Shown here: piece after piece, positions 1 to 8,712 of the stretch
Layout: each line of letters opens with the position of its first letter
How positions within the stretch are numbered: the stretch's first letter is position 1
Assembly: GCA_013002505.1 (NCBI GenBank)
Contig: JABDJL010000077.1
Span: 1-39,850 of the forward strand
Direction of reading: 5' to 3'
DNA from: Lysobacterales bacterium
GTDB lineage: Bacteria; Pseudomonadota; Gammaproteobacteria; Xanthomonadales; SZUA-36
Length of the DNA: 39,850 bases
The notes under the pieces: model-generated
Told to the model about the DNA's origin: nothing
The model's database searches: none
Seen by the model: the letters and a program-made list of their open reading frames with translations, nothing else
Made by a program: the position numbers and the translations under genes

Positions 1-362
1 AGAACTCGAACAACAACGAGTACATCACCGACCGCGACTACCGGAAATATCAACGCCTGTTCAACCTGGTCATGGATAAAAAACCGGAGCCGGACCTGAT
101 CATTTACCTCGAAAGTGATGTTGATGCTCTGAAGGCACGAATCCTGGGCCGCAGTCGCGGCGAGGAAGCCGACCTGGCGCACCCCAAGAACAGTTACCTC
201 AGCAACCTCAATGACCTGTACCGCCCGTGGATCATGAAGAGCGGGCACCCCTACCTGGTGATTGATACCGAGGAAATCGATTTCCGCACCCGTAAAGGGC
301 TGGACCAGGTGATTGAAGGCATCATCGAAAAAGTGCCCGGAACCGAGAAACTGTTTGCCTGA
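1..362 (+). CDS. Deoxynucleoside kinase family protein, C-terminal part (5' end outside window)
   Basis: The reading frame is open from the first bases and ends at TGA 360-362, giving about 119 C-terminal residues of a family usually near 210. Members phosphorylate deoxynucleosides with ATP for dNTP salvage in the cytoplasm. Visible hallmarks are the aromatic-rich helix (RDYRKYQRLF), the strand PDLIIYLESD, and the arginine-rich lid region ILGRSRGEE. The P-loop lies upstream of the window. Which nucleoside it prefers cannot be judged. The family call is from pattern recognition and is fairly firm. Confidence 0.8.
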   Translation, partial: NSNNNEYITDRDYRKYQRLFNLVMDKKPEPDLIIYLESDVDALKARILGRSRGEEADLAHPKNSYLSNLNDLYRPWIMKSGHPYLVIDTEEIDFRTRKGLDQVIEGIIEKVPGTEKLFA

Positions 363-364
363 AT

Positions 365-397
365 AAAAAGGGCCGGCCCCCGTGAGGAGGCCGGCCC
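365..397 (-). terminator. Rho-independent terminator of the minus-strand metallopeptidase gene
   Basis: GGGCCGGCC (370-378) pairs with GGCCGGCCC (389-397). Read on the minus strand the hairpin is followed by TTTTT, so it ends the gene stopping at 417. The converging kinase gene stops 8 bases from the stem and may use it too, though no T run follows on that side. Confidence 0.85.
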
Positions 398-416
398 GAC
401 CAAGCATTACCGCCGT

Positions 417-2927
417 TTAGAATACAGCAACCTGATCTGGCGAGCAGGCGCTGGAGCTGCCTTCCTCGCAGACCTTGTAGGTCAAGGTGCCGCCACCTTT
501 GAGCCCGGTGTTGTCAGTGTAAGCACCGTCATTGGTGGTGGTTGCGACAATTGAACCCTCGCGGTAAATATCCACGTTGGCGCCGCCGGCGCCTGACCAC
601 GTCAGGTCTACGGTCTTGACACCTTTGACCTTGTAGCCGTTAACCGACAGCGTAATTGCCGACGCTGCGCCGGTCGTTCCGGATGCCGCGTTCGAGCAAG
701 AGCCATTGTCGCCGGCGCCATTGAACGAGACCGCCCAGTACCAGTATGTCGTGCTGGGTGAGGCCGAACCATCGGTTGCGTTAACGAGGCCCGTGCCGGC
801 AGAAGAAGGCAGCGAGTCGACCACCGAACCCGCGGCGCAATTGCCAGCTGGATTGGACGTGGACCGCCACAACTCGAAGCCGAACTCGTCTTCCGAGTTA
901 TCCGTGAACTGGACGTCAACAGAGGAAGACGTGGTACCGGTCACCGACATTGATGAAGGGGCTGCCGGCGGCGAACCCGGATTGGTGTAAGACGTGATAA
1001 CGATATGATCGACGCTCACGCTGTCCACCGCCTCACCATTCGTCTGGGCTGCGTCCTCAACATAAATGCGTACATCGCCCGAGGGGCTGCCCGGCAAGGC
1101 AAAGGTTTGCCCACCGTCAGAGCTGTTGTTGTTGACCGTGAACATCAGGTTGCGGCTCGCGCCGCCATCAGTCGAATAGTAGAAATTAGCGCCTTCGCTG
1201 CCCGATACCCAGGCATCCACGAAGACCACCACGCCCCCGGCGCCACCGAACACGTCGAATGTCCAGCCATGTTCCAGCGACTGCTTGCGGCGACGTTTCG
1301 GCCCGCCATTGTGGGTTTCAGTCACGGTCTGTACAGAGCCGCCATCGTTGTGCGTGGCGGTGTAACTGCCGACCACGTCACCCTTGATCAGCAGGTCACC
1401 GGTGGCCACGTCATCAATGCTGGCAGGCAGCGGATCCGTGGTCGCTGAATCAGAATTTGAAAATGCCGAAGGCCCTGCGCTGTTGCTCGCGCGCACCTGG
1501 TAGAAATGGGTGCTTTCAGGATCGAGTCCACTGTCGCTGTAACTGGTGACATTGGCGCCCAGCGTTGCAATGGTTGACCAGTTGCTGTCATCAGGTGAGG
1601 ACTGCAGCTCAAAATTGCTTTCATCAGCCGAATTATCCGACCAACTGACATCGATGCTGTCCGGACCTGTTGCCGTGGCAACCAGGTTAGACGGTGCATT
1701 CGGGGGCGTTGAAACCGGTGCATCGCGGAATCCCGCCACGTAGGTTGCGGATTCATTCAGCGTACGTGCATTCCATGCGCCCTTGGCAGGATCGACCGCC
1801 GGGTCAATGCCCTGCGGTACGCCAAGGTAATTGACGTTGGGGTTCGACACGCGCCCGACGCGCGGTGCGCCTGAACAGGAATACGACATGAAAGTGCGGA
1901 AGTAAGGTGATCCCAGGTCTTCATCGGATCCGTCGCTGCAGCGGCGATAGCCATAGTTGTAGTTGCCATTAACGCCGCCACTGTGTTGTTTGCGATCGTG
2001 CAAGGCGCCCTGGTTATGGCCGATCTCGTGGGCCATCGTGCGGTTACCGACCAGGCAAGGCTCGTCGGTCACACTGAACGCTGACGAGGCACTGGACGGG
2101 CTGTAACCGATGCCGCAACCCTGTCCGTCATAGACCATCGCCACGATATCCGCGCCCAGGCTATCCCGAACGCCGTGAACCTCGTCCATGTTGCCGTCTG
2201 AAGTTCCGCGCAGGTCACTCAGGGTTGTGCTGGCATTGGTGCCCGAATAGACCGTCTGGTGGGTACCCACGAGATTCATCGTAATGTCCACACCACTGTC
2301 GGTGTAAGCGGCATTGATATCTGCTACCGCAGTTACAATGTCTGCCTGCAATTGCGAACAACTGCCGGCTGAATTACAGGCCGCCTGGTTGTACACCACC
2401 AGCAGGTCCTGCACCGTGTTGGCCGATTCGGTTGTCGCCCCAGGCGCGGCACTTGCTTCACCGTCACCCGCCGGCACTGAGCCGACATCGTCATCGGGGA
2501 GCTCCTGAAGATCCAGGAAATACAAGCGGTTACCCGCTGAAGAACTCGAACCGATACGATACATCTCTGCATCATTCTGGATCATGCCGGAAATCGCATT
2601 ACCCCTGATGGTCAGGATAACCGTATTGCCCGGATTTCCGTCGAGATAGCCGGTCCAGACTGTCTGGCCAGCTTTTTGCCGGTCAACATGTTGCCGATCA
2701 GCAATATACGTTTCCCCGAACAATTCGATGGAGATCCGCGGTGACCGCAAAGCCCTTCGGTTCACGCGGACATTCTGGCCCGCCACGGCGTGCTCGGGTA
2801 AGTTCAGCCCATCCGGGGGCCCAATATGTTCAAACAACGGTTCCTGCGCAACCGCGCTGGCGCCAAAGAGTAAAGTCGAAAAACAGATCAACAACTGGAA
2901 TTTGAGTGACATCGCTGTGCGATACAT
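417..2927 (-). CDS. Secreted reprolysin-like zinc metallopeptidase with fibronectin type III domains
   Basis: Predicted 836-residue exported metzincin. A signal peptide (FQLLICFSTLLFGASAVAQ) covers about residues 7-28. A prodomain-like region follows. The catalytic signature HEIGHNQGALHD lies near residues 300-311, with three zinc histidines and the general base Glu, and a Met-turn FMSYS near 346-350. Then come an FnIII domain (about 409-495), a beta-sandwich-like module (about 505-660), a second FnIII, and a C-terminal Ig/FnIII-like module. The start at 2927 is chosen because AGGAGG sits 5 bases upstream; the frame stays open to 2990 without a better start. It probably degrades extracellular protein. 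The C-terminal modules may bind substrate or surface, which is inference. A promoter with two palindromes lies upstream. Confidence 0.88.
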   Translation of the reverse strand: MYRTAMSLKFQLLICFSTLLFGASAVAQEPLFEHIGPPDGLNLPEHAVAGQNVRVNRRALRSPRISIELFGETYIADRQHVDRQKAGQTVWTGYLDGNPGNTVILTIRGNAISGMIQNDAEMYRIGSSSSAGNRLYFLDLQELPDDDVGSVPAGDGEASAAPGATTESANTVQDLLVVYNQAACNSAGSCSQLQADIVTAVADINAAYTDSGVDITMNLVGTHQTVYSGTNASTTLSDLRGTSDGNMDEVHGVRDSLGADIVAMVYDGQGCGIGYSPSSASSAFSVTDEPCLVGNRTMAHEIGHNQGALHDRKQHSGGVNGNYNYGYRRCSDGSDEDLGSPYFRTFMSYSCSGAPRVGRVSNPNVNYLGVPQGIDPAVDPAKGAWNARTLNESATYVAGFRDAPVSTPPNAPSNLVATATGPDSIDVSWSDNSADESNFELQSSPDDSNWSTIATLGANVTSYSDSGLDPESTHFYQVRASNSAGPSAFSNSDSATTDPLPASIDDVATGDLLIKGDVVGSYTATHNDGGSVQTVTETHNGGPKRRRKQSLEHGWTFDVFGGAGGVVVFVDAWVSGSEGANFYYSTDGGASRNLMFTVNNNSSDGGQTFALPGSPSGDVRIYVEDAAQTNGEAVDSVSVDHIVITSYTNPGSPPAAPSSMSVTGTTSSSVDVQFTDNSEDEFGFELWRSTSNPAGNCAAGSVVDSLPSSAGTGLVNATDGSASPSTTYWYWAVSFNGAGDNGSCSNAASGTTGAASAITLSVNGYKVKGVKTVDLTWSGAGGANVDIYREGSIVATTTNDGAYTDNTGLKGGGTLTYKVCEEGSSSACSPDQVAVF

Positions 2928-3041
2928 AGCGGCCTCCTGCCTCGTGTAGCCTCCCTTGCTTCTTCCCGAAACGTCAGCGAAACGCGTCATCCGGCAGAAA
3001 CCGGCAGACTCTTATTCAGGAAGAACCCCATTAACAGCATC

Positions 3042-3090
3042 TTGTACAAAAGACCCTGATTTATAGAGACTAGTCGCGATCTTTGTACAA
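3042..3090 (-). promoter_or_regulatory. Candidate promoter with paired TTGTACAA operators upstream of the metallopeptidase
   Basis: Two perfect TTGTACAA palindromes lie at 3042-3049 and 3083-3090, 41 bases apart, about four helical turns. Between them, on the minus strand, is a -10-like TATAAA (3060-3065). One palindrome overlaps the -35 position and the other falls just past the predicted start of transcription. The flanks are mirrored (CTTGTACAAAGA against TCTTTTGTACAAG). The layout suits a dimeric repressor. The regulator is unknown. Confidence 0.45.
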
Positions 3091-3120
3091 GTCAATTTCG
3101 GCAGGGGGTTCCGGGGGCAC

Positions 3121-3154
3121 AAAAAAGCCCACAGGCAAAAGTTTACCTGCGGGC
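3121..3154 (-). terminator. Terminator of the M13 peptidase gene
   Basis: GCCCACAGG (3127-3135) pairs with CCTGCGGGC (3146-3154) with one mismatch. On the minus strand the stem is followed by TTTTTT, 28 bases after the stop at 3182. A TTTTT also follows on the plus side, so it may work both ways. Confidence 0.85.
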
Positions 3155-3181
3155 TCATTTTTGCCTGGCAATTGCCAGTTG

Positions 3182-5251
3182 TTACCAGATTTTCACGCGC
3201 TCCCCCGGCGGCAGGTACAGCGCATCGTCCTCGGAGACGTCGAAGGCCTCGTAGAATTCCGGGATATTGCGCACCACGCCGTTAACGCGATACTGGCGCG
3301 GTGAATGCGGATCGGTGGCAATCTGCTGGCGCAGGGCCTCTTCGCGCTGAATGCCGCGCCAGCCCTGGGCGTATCCGATAAATACCCGTTGGTCACCGGT
3401 GAACCCATCCATGACCGGGGCCTCTTGACCATCCAGCGACAGGTGGTAGGCCTTCAATGCAATCGCCAGGCCGCCCAGGTCACCGATGTTTTCACCCAGC
3501 GTGAACTCGCCATTGACGGCCAGGTCCTCGAAGGGCCTGAACTGGGAGTACTGCTCGACCAGCTTGGCCGTGCGCGCCTCGAACTCGGCGCGATCTTCGT
3601 CGGTCCACCAGTTACGCAGCACGCCATCACCGTCAAAGGTGCTGCCTGAATCATCAAAACCGTGACCGATTTCATGGCCGATCACCGCTCCAATCGAACC
3701 ATAATTGACGGCATCGTCGGCGTTCAGGTCGAAGTACGGCGGTTGCAGGATCGCGGCCGGGAATACGATTTCATTGAGCGGCGGGTTGTAATAGGCGTTG
3801 ACGGTCTGCGGGGTCATCTGCCACTCACCACGGTCCACCGGACCGCCCTGGCGCTTGATGTTCTCCTCGTAATTGAACAACGCGGAGCGTTTCATGTTGC
3901 CTACCAGGTCATCAGGCTCGATATCGAGGCGTGAATAATCTTTCCACTCGTCGGGGTAGCCGATCTTGGGCGTGAACTTGGACAGCTTGTCCAGCGCCTG
4001 GGCGCGGGTTTCCTCACCCATCCAATCCAGTTCGTTGATGCTTTGCTCGTAAGCCAGTATCAGGTTGTCGACCAGTTCCATCATGCGGTCCTTGGCCTGC
4101 GGCGGGAAATGACGGGACACGTAGACCTTGCCGACCACTTCGCCGAGATTCGCGTTGACCAGTCCCACGGCACGCTTCCACATCGGCAACTGTTGTTCGA
4201 TGCCATTGAGAGTATTGGAGTAAAACGCAAAATTCTGGTTGTCGAGCTCCTCGTTGAGCAGCCCGGCTGCCGTATTCAGCACCTTCCAGTGCAGGTAGGT
4301 CTTCCAGGTTTCGATCGGTGTGCTGGTAATGATGTCATTCAGCGCCCTGGTGTAATCGAGTTGCGTCACGACCAGGCCGTCGATCGTGCTGACCTGGGCC
4401 GCTTCGAGGTATTCGTCCCATGCGAAATCCGGCATCAGGCCAGGAAGTTCGTCCAGCGGGATCTTGTTGTACAGGGCGACCATGTTGCGCGTTTCTTCTT
4501 TCAACATGTGCTTCTCAGCCAGGCGGGTCTCCAGGGCCATGATGGTCTGCGCGGCATCCGCTCCACCTTCAAGACCGGCCAGGTCGAACATCTTTTCGAC
4601 ATGCGCGACATACTTGTTGCGAATATCGAGGCCACGCTCGCTGTCGTCAAAGTAATATTCACGGTCCGGAAGGCCCAGTCCCGCCTGGAAGGTGTACATC
4701 ATGTAGGTGTTTGGGTCTTTGAAATCCACGTACTGGCCAAGAACAAACGGTGTTCCTACGCCCAACTTGTTGACCTCGGCGAAATACACCGCCAGGTCTG
4801 TGTAGTCCTCGAGCGCATTGATGTTGTTAAATTCCTGCTGCAGTGGCGTCACGCCGAGCGTATTTCGGGTATCCATATCCATGTAGGAAACATACAGGTC
4901 GCCGACTTTCTGCTCGTCGGTGCCCTTGGCGAAGTCGCCCTCTGCAGATTCCTCGATGATCTTGCGAACGTTTTCGGTCGCTTCTTCGTGAACCTGCAGC
5001 CCTACCGTGTTGCTGGCCCGGTCCGCCGGAATTTCAGCAGAAGCCATCCAGCCGCCATTAACGAATACATTGAAGTCATCGCCGGGGCGTATCGCCGTGT
5101 CCATGTTGTCCACCAGGACTCCGGAATGTACTTCTTCAACTTCAGGTGCGGCTTGCGTTGCTGTTGCTGCCGAGGTGACTTCAGGGTTGTTTCCCTGCCC
5201 GCATGCCGCGACCAGGGACGTTGCTGCCGCGATGGCAATCCATTTCTTCAT
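3182..5251 (-). CDS. M13 family (neprilysin/PepO-type) zinc metallopeptidase, lipoprotein
   Basis: 689 residues. The N-terminus carries a lipobox (LVAAC, lipidated Cys17), so the mature enzyme is probably membrane-anchored in the periplasm or at the outer membrane. It matches M13 peptidases over full length: substrate motif NAYYNP (485-490), zinc motif HEIGH (526-530) and the third zinc ligand in ENIGDLGG (Glu588). M13 enzymes cut oligopeptides at the amino side of hydrophobic residues. The C-terminus ends VKIW, close to the family CxxW but without its Cys. The start at 5251 has a GAAAGG element 9 bases upstream. It is probably its own transcription unit, with a possible -10 at 5339-5344 and a terminator at 3121-3154. 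Confidence 0.93.
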   Translation of the reverse strand: MKKWIAIAAATSLVAACGQGNNPEVTSAATATQAAPEVEEVHSGVLVDNMDTAIRPGDDFNVFVNGGWMASAEIPADRASNTVGLQVHEEATENVRKIIEESAEGDFAKGTDEQKVGDLYVSYMDMDTRNTLGVTPLQQEFNNINALEDYTDLAVYFAEVNKLGVGTPFVLGQYVDFKDPNTYMMYTFQAGLGLPDREYYFDDSERGLDIRNKYVAHVEKMFDLAGLEGGADAAQTIMALETRLAEKHMLKEETRNMVALYNKIPLDELPGLMPDFAWDEYLEAAQVSTIDGLVVTQLDYTRALNDIITSTPIETWKTYLHWKVLNTAAGLLNEELDNQNFAFYSNTLNGIEQQLPMWKRAVGLVNANLGEVVGKVYVSRHFPPQAKDRMMELVDNLILAYEQSINELDWMGEETRAQALDKLSKFTPKIGYPDEWKDYSRLDIEPDDLVGNMKRSALFNYEENIKRQGGPVDRGEWQMTPQTVNAYYNPPLNEIVFPAAILQPPYFDLNADDAVNYGSIGAVIGHEIGHGFDDSGSTFDGDGVLRNWWTDEDRAEFEARTAKLVEQYSQFRPFEDLAVNGEFTLGENIGDLGGLAIALKAYHLSLDGQEAPVMDGFTGDQRVFIGYAQGWRGIQREEALRQQIATDPHSPRQYRVNGVVRNIPEFYEAFDVSEDDALYLPPGERVKIW

Positions 5252-5338
5252 GTTTCATACCTTTCGAGGTTAACCAGGGTGCCATGTGCGGTCCGGCGCA
5301 ATGCTGGAAAATCCACTGCATGACAAATCAGGAGCGGA

Positions 5339-5344
5339 ATTATA
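5339..5344 (-). promoter_or_regulatory. Possible -10 box for the M13 peptidase gene
   Basis: On the minus strand this reads TATAAT, about 90 bases before the start codon. No convincing -35 lies 16-18 bases upstream, so the call is weak. Confidence 0.3.
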
Positions 5345-5419
5345 GTGATTTCAGCCCACGGAGGCATGGGAAAGAAGTACGGGATCGGCCACGGCGACCA
5401 TGGGCAGCCATGAGCCGAG

Positions 5420-5971
5420 TCAAAATGGAATCAGCGTGAACCCCTCGCTTTGCAGGCGCACATGCACCGTCATCGCGGACACTGCCATCGTGACTTCGGG
5501 AAGCAGGTCTTCACTGGTATACCCGTAGTGCGCTGCGGTCTGGCCACAGAGATAGAAGCGGACCCCCTTCCCAGCAAGCGCTTCAAGCAGGGACGCCGAC
5601 GGGTTGGTTTGCCCGATAATCCTGGCATGCGCCTCTCGGTGCAGGGCCGCCCGGGCGCTTTGGCCGTGGATCACAATGGCAATCTCCAGGTCACCAGGGT
5701 TGATGCCATTACGAGCATGCATGTTGAGGAATCGCGCCATCGACTCGATAGAACGATTGGGTTGACCTGCCTGGTGAGACGCGCTGCCGACATCCATGGA
5801 CACCTTGTACTGCGTACCGGGCACGAGGTTGTAGCTGCCTTCGGGCACGGAAAAGACCGGCCCGTAATGCTCGATTACCGGGCCGGTCGATGGAGGCTCC
5901 GCGCCGCTTGCGGCGGGCAATACCAGCCCGGACGCTACAGATGTCATGAACACGAGTATTGCTTTATTCAT
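5420..5971 (-). CDS. Periplasmic DsrE-family protein
   Basis: 183 residues with a signal peptide (AILVFMTSVASGLVLPAASGA). The body matches DsrE/COG1416-type proteins: MARFLNMHARNG, the strand LEIAIVIHGQSARA, and LCGQTAAHYGY with a Cys at the position often conserved in the family, then DLLPEVTMAVSAMT. Cytoplasmic DsrE proteins take part in sulfur relay. The exported single-domain forms have no established function, so none is assigned. The start at 5971 follows AAGGA by 9 bases; a TTG just before it is less likely. Confidence 0.75.
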   Translation of the reverse strand: MNKAILVFMTSVASGLVLPAASGAEPPSTGPVIEHYGPVFSVPEGSYNLVPGTQYKVSMDVGSASHQAGQPNRSIESMARFLNMHARNGINPGDLEIAIVIHGQSARAALHREAHARIIGQTNPSASLLEALAGKGVRFYLCGQTAAHYGYTSEDLLPEVTMAVSAMTVHVRLQSEGFTLIPF

Positions 5972-6008
5972 CAACCTAATCCTTATTAATCATTTTCAGC
6001 CGCCATGT

Positions 6009-6638
6009 TCAAAGGATCCGACGGTCCAGGCAATCATATGCCCTCAGATCAAGTTCCGCCGATGTAGTCGCCGGATACTCTGACGCAAACAGCGTCCAGA
6101 TCATCAAATCGTGTAGCGTACCCTCGGTATCTTCAGCCCGGCGGCGCAGTGTTGCCTCGTGCGTGAAACCGAGCCTGGCCGGAATAGCGGCGCTGGGTGC
6201 ATTGCCCGCGGCGCAATGAATCTCGATACGGTCAATGCCGGCCAACTTGAACCCGATTTGGACCATGGCGGCTGAGGCCTCGGTGGCAATTCCTTTCCCA
6301 ACCGCATCCACATGCGTCCAGTAGCCCACCTCAAGGCCGCCGGGGCCGACACGGTCCAGCAACATGTTCTCACCGAGCAGTTCGCCGCTCTTGCGGCCAA
6401 AGACCGCGTAGCGGTGCAATCGATCGGCGTCAAAGTTTTCACGGTGACTTCGAAGCCAGGTGACCGTCTCTTCAAGGCTACGCGGTTCGTCTTTCATGAA
6501 CGGAATCCACGGCCTGAGGTGCGCATCACACGCGTCCAGCGCCTTGCGCAGGGCTGGTGCATCGGATGGCGCCCAACACCTCAGAACCAGTCTTTCGGTC
6601 TCAACCCGGTACGCCACGTTTTGCCTGCCGTCGCTCAT
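6009..6638 (-). CDS. GNAT-family N-acetyltransferase (RimJ/RimL-like)
   Basis: 209 residues. The N-terminal ETERLVLRCW followed by PSDAPALRKALD is typical of RimJ/RimL/ribosomal-protein and small-molecule acetyltransferases. The acetyl-CoA region is KGIATEASAAMV, and NAPSAAIPARLGFTHEATLRR is the closing motif. The substrate is unknown. The ATG at 6638 overlaps the stop of the methyltransferase-like gene as ATGA, with AAGGTGG just upstream, so the two are translationally coupled. A GTG at 6644 is a possible but worse start. Confidence 0.85.
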   Translation of the reverse strand: MSDGRQNVAYRVETERLVLRCWAPSDAPALRKALDACDAHLRPWIPFMKDEPRSLEETVTWLRSHRENFDADRLHRYAVFGRKSGELLGENMLLDRVGPGGLEVGYWTHVDAVGKGIATEASAAMVQIGFKLAGIDRIEIHCAAGNAPSAAIPARLGFTHEATLRRRAEDTEGTLHDLMIWTLFASEYPATTSAELDLRAYDCLDRRIL

Positions 6639-7090
6639 ATCCACCTTCTGACGCGGGCTTTGTATGCAAGGTAGGAATCACCGAAGGCTTCCTCCAGAAA
6701 TTCCTCCTCGCCGCGAATGAAGTTTCTGTTGATGATCCAGACAAATAGCGGAACGGGCAGGAACCCGCCCAGTGACCCCATTTTGAACGCCATGCCCAGT
6801 AAGATCAGCAGCATGCCCAGGTACATCGGATTGCGGGTAAACCGGTAAAAGCCGCCGGTGACCAGCGAAGTGGCAGGGTCAAACGGCACGATACCTGTAT
6901 CCGCTTTAGAGAAGGACCAGGCCGAGTGCCCGATCAGGAGCAGGCCCAGCGCCAGTAATAGCAGTGTGACCGGCCTTGAAACCGGGTCTGGCACCCACTG
7001 CACTATCGGCAACCAACGATCCGCAGCGTAAACCGCACCCATGGTCAGCACGAGGTAAACCGGGGGTACAATTTTTCGTTTCTGTTGCAT
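6635..7090 (-). CDS. Isoprenylcysteine carboxyl methyltransferase/PEMT-like membrane protein
   Basis: 151 residues with about four membrane segments. The C-terminal half has the ICMT/PEMT signature: GGFYRFTRNPMYLG for S-adenosylmethionine binding, and EEEFLEEAFGDSYLAYKARVRRW. Bacterial members methylate small or lipid substrates in the inner membrane; the substrate here cannot be told. It is coupled by an ATGA overlap to the acetyltransferase gene and starts 28 bases after the polysaccharide deacetylase gene, so they probably form one operon. Confidence 0.82.
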   Translation of the reverse strand: MQQKRKIVPPVYLVLTMGAVYAADRWLPIVQWVPDPVSRPVTLLLLALGLLLIGHSAWSFSKADTGIVPFDPATSLVTGGFYRFTRNPMYLGMLLILLGMAFKMGSLGGFLPVPLFVWIINRNFIRGEEEFLEEAFGDSYLAYKARVRRWI

Positions 7091-7118
7091 GGCTGGCTCG
7101 ACTGGTCACCGGTAATAA

Positions 7119-8474
7119 CTATTTAGGATATTTAATCACTTCCTGGGCTCTTGTCCCGAATATGTCGTTCGTCTCCAACAATCGCTCCAGGGCCTGTTCA
7201 TCTTCCAGTGGGTGGACCAAGTCACGGCGGGGTGTTCCCTGTGCCTCGGCGATGGCCGCCACGCGGCCCTGCCCATTGAAAACGGTATCGGGCACTTTCG
7301 AAGCAATCGGATCCTGGTAAGCCTCGAGTGCGTCGATGATGGTCCAGCCTTCATTCCTCAGCGCGTTGACCAGGTCGCCAATGTACAGGGCGGCAAGGTC
7401 ATTTTCGTGAAGCAACAAGACGTGCGCAGGCGCCAGCCGGAGTCGGTCATTGGCGATCGCATCGTAGAAGCGAACGGCCTGCATCATGACGTCCACGTAG
7501 ATTTCACCGAGCCGCCCGTAATCAACCGCGTGGCCCGTTTCCAAAGCCTGCTGCAACAGGTTGTCCATGTACCAGTCATAGTTATCCACCGTGACATAAC
7601 CATTGGAATATCCAAGGCGCGCCAGCCCCGTGCGAAGACGGTCGCGCGTTTCCACGTCACGGCCTTCATCGAGGAATGGGTAACGGTAAAGTGGCACGAA
7701 AGTCGGATATCGCACCAGCTTGTCATGTGCAATCTTGACATCTTCGAGATATGCCTCGGCGCCGAGGCGCGCAGGCCGCTGATGCGTATGGCTGTGGTTT
7801 CCAATGTAATGGCCAGCCAGCGAATACATACGCATGCGTGCATCGCCCTCGACATCAATGCCTTTTGACCTGCTGAAGAACAGCGCGGGGGGTACGTCAG
7901 CTGCTTCCAGGGCATCAATCAGCCGTTGTGTTCTTTCAATACCTGAAAACCGCTGGCTGTCGGCGCGGGGCGCATCGTCGAACGTCAGGCTGATGCGTTT
8001 CGGGCGTACTGGTGGCGCGGCGGTGAAGTGCAGCTCGAACCCTTGGCCATCCGGGCCCCGTACATCGGCTGTCAAACGGTCATCGCCTTCAAGTTGATAG
8101 GCAATCCGGGTCGGAAAATCGTGGTCCGGGTTTTCGAACACAGCCGTGTCACCCTCACAGGATGTCAGCTTGAAGGCGACGGGTACATCGTTGTGGGCCA
8201 CCTTTGCAATAAAGAACACTTCGCCCGACATGGCCACCAGGCGCATGGTTTCACTGCTGCGCACCGCACCGCTTTCGAGATCGAATACCTGGCCAAGTCC
8301 CTCTGCAGTGTCCGGCGACACCCGGATCCATTGCTCGGTCACGCGTGATGAAGGGCTGGTGGTTTCCCAGTTTCCGGCCATCCACCACAGTTCGTCCAGT
8401 TGACCGCAAGCGTCAGCATGCCCGCTGAGGGGCATGGCCAGAACCAGCAAGCAAAAAACGGCAAATCGCTTCAT
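7119..8474 (-). CDS. Exported DUF6265 domain - NodB polysaccharide deacetylase fusion
   Basis: 451 residues. A signal peptide (about 1-20) is followed by a lipocalin-like DUF6265-type domain (about 24-150; WWMAGNWE, EQWIRVS, FENPDHDFPTRIAY). A CE4 NodB deacetylase domain follows from about 158: motif 1 TFDDAP (Asp166, Asp167), motif 2 HSHTH (His227, His231), motif 3 RYPFLDEG (264-271), and the late strand VLLLHEND. Metal and catalytic residues are all present, so it should remove N- or O-acyl groups from a glycan or related polymer in the periplasm. ATG 8474 is chosen over TTG 8501 because it begins the signal peptide. It lies 7 bases after the zinc-ribbon gene stop. The fusion is uncommon in my experience. 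Confidence 0.85.
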   Translation of the reverse strand: MKRFAVFCLLVLAMPLSGHADACGQLDELWWMAGNWETTSPSSRVTEQWIRVSPDTAEGLGQVFDLESGAVRSSETMRLVAMSGEVFFIAKVAHNDVPVAFKLTSCEGDTAVFENPDHDFPTRIAYQLEGDDRLTADVRGPDGQGFELHFTAAPPVRPKRISLTFDDAPRADSQRFSGIERTQRLIDALEAADVPPALFFSRSKGIDVEGDARMRMYSLAGHYIGNHSHTHQRPARLGAEAYLEDVKIAHDKLVRYPTFVPLYRYPFLDEGRDVETRDRLRTGLARLGYSNGYVTVDNYDWYMDNLLQQALETGHAVDYGRLGEIYVDVMMQAVRFYDAIANDRLRLAPAHVLLLHENDLAALYIGDLVNALRNEGWTIIDALEAYQDPIASKVPDTVFNGQGRVAAIAEAQGTPRRDLVHPLEDEQALERLLETNDIFGTRAQEVIKYPK

Positions 8475-8481
8475 TTGCGTT

Positions 8482-8691
8482 TCAGCTGGTGAAGAAGTCA
8501 AACACGTTCATCAGGGTTGACGAGTCGGTGCTGTATATCTCGGTGAATTTGCAACGGCTGCAGAACACGGTCGTGTACTTGCGGTTTTGAACATCGAATA
8601 TCTTGGCCAACCGCCCACCGGTGGCCCTGAATTCGCCGGTGTCAAACTCGCGGCCGGCACACTTTGGGCATTTCCAGTTCTGATGTCGCAT
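8482..8691 (-). CDS. Small zinc-ribbon protein (nucleic-acid-binding zinc-ribbon family)
   Basis: 69 residues with two Cys pairs, CPKC near the N-terminus and CSRC around residue 44, spaced as in zinc-ribbon proteins annotated as predicted nucleic-acid-binding (COG3478-like). The part between them (GEFRATGGRLAKIFDVQNRKYTTVFC) is typical of that family. AGAGGA lies 7 bases before the ATG. It sits between the CoA-transferase and deacetylase genes in the same operon. Function is unknown. Confidence 0.8.
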   Translation of the reverse strand: MRHQNWKCPKCAGREFDTGEFRATGGRLAKIFDVQNRKYTTVFCSRCKFTEIYSTDSSTLMNVFDFFTS

Positions 8692-8712
8692 GTGGCTATC
8701 CTCTGCTCTTGC

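Noticed and set aside
4043-5323. Long plus-strand open frame antisense to the M13 peptidase gene
   Set aside because: The minus-strand frame encodes a full M13 peptidase with all motifs. The opposite frame has no recognisable domain and exists because of high GC codon bias.
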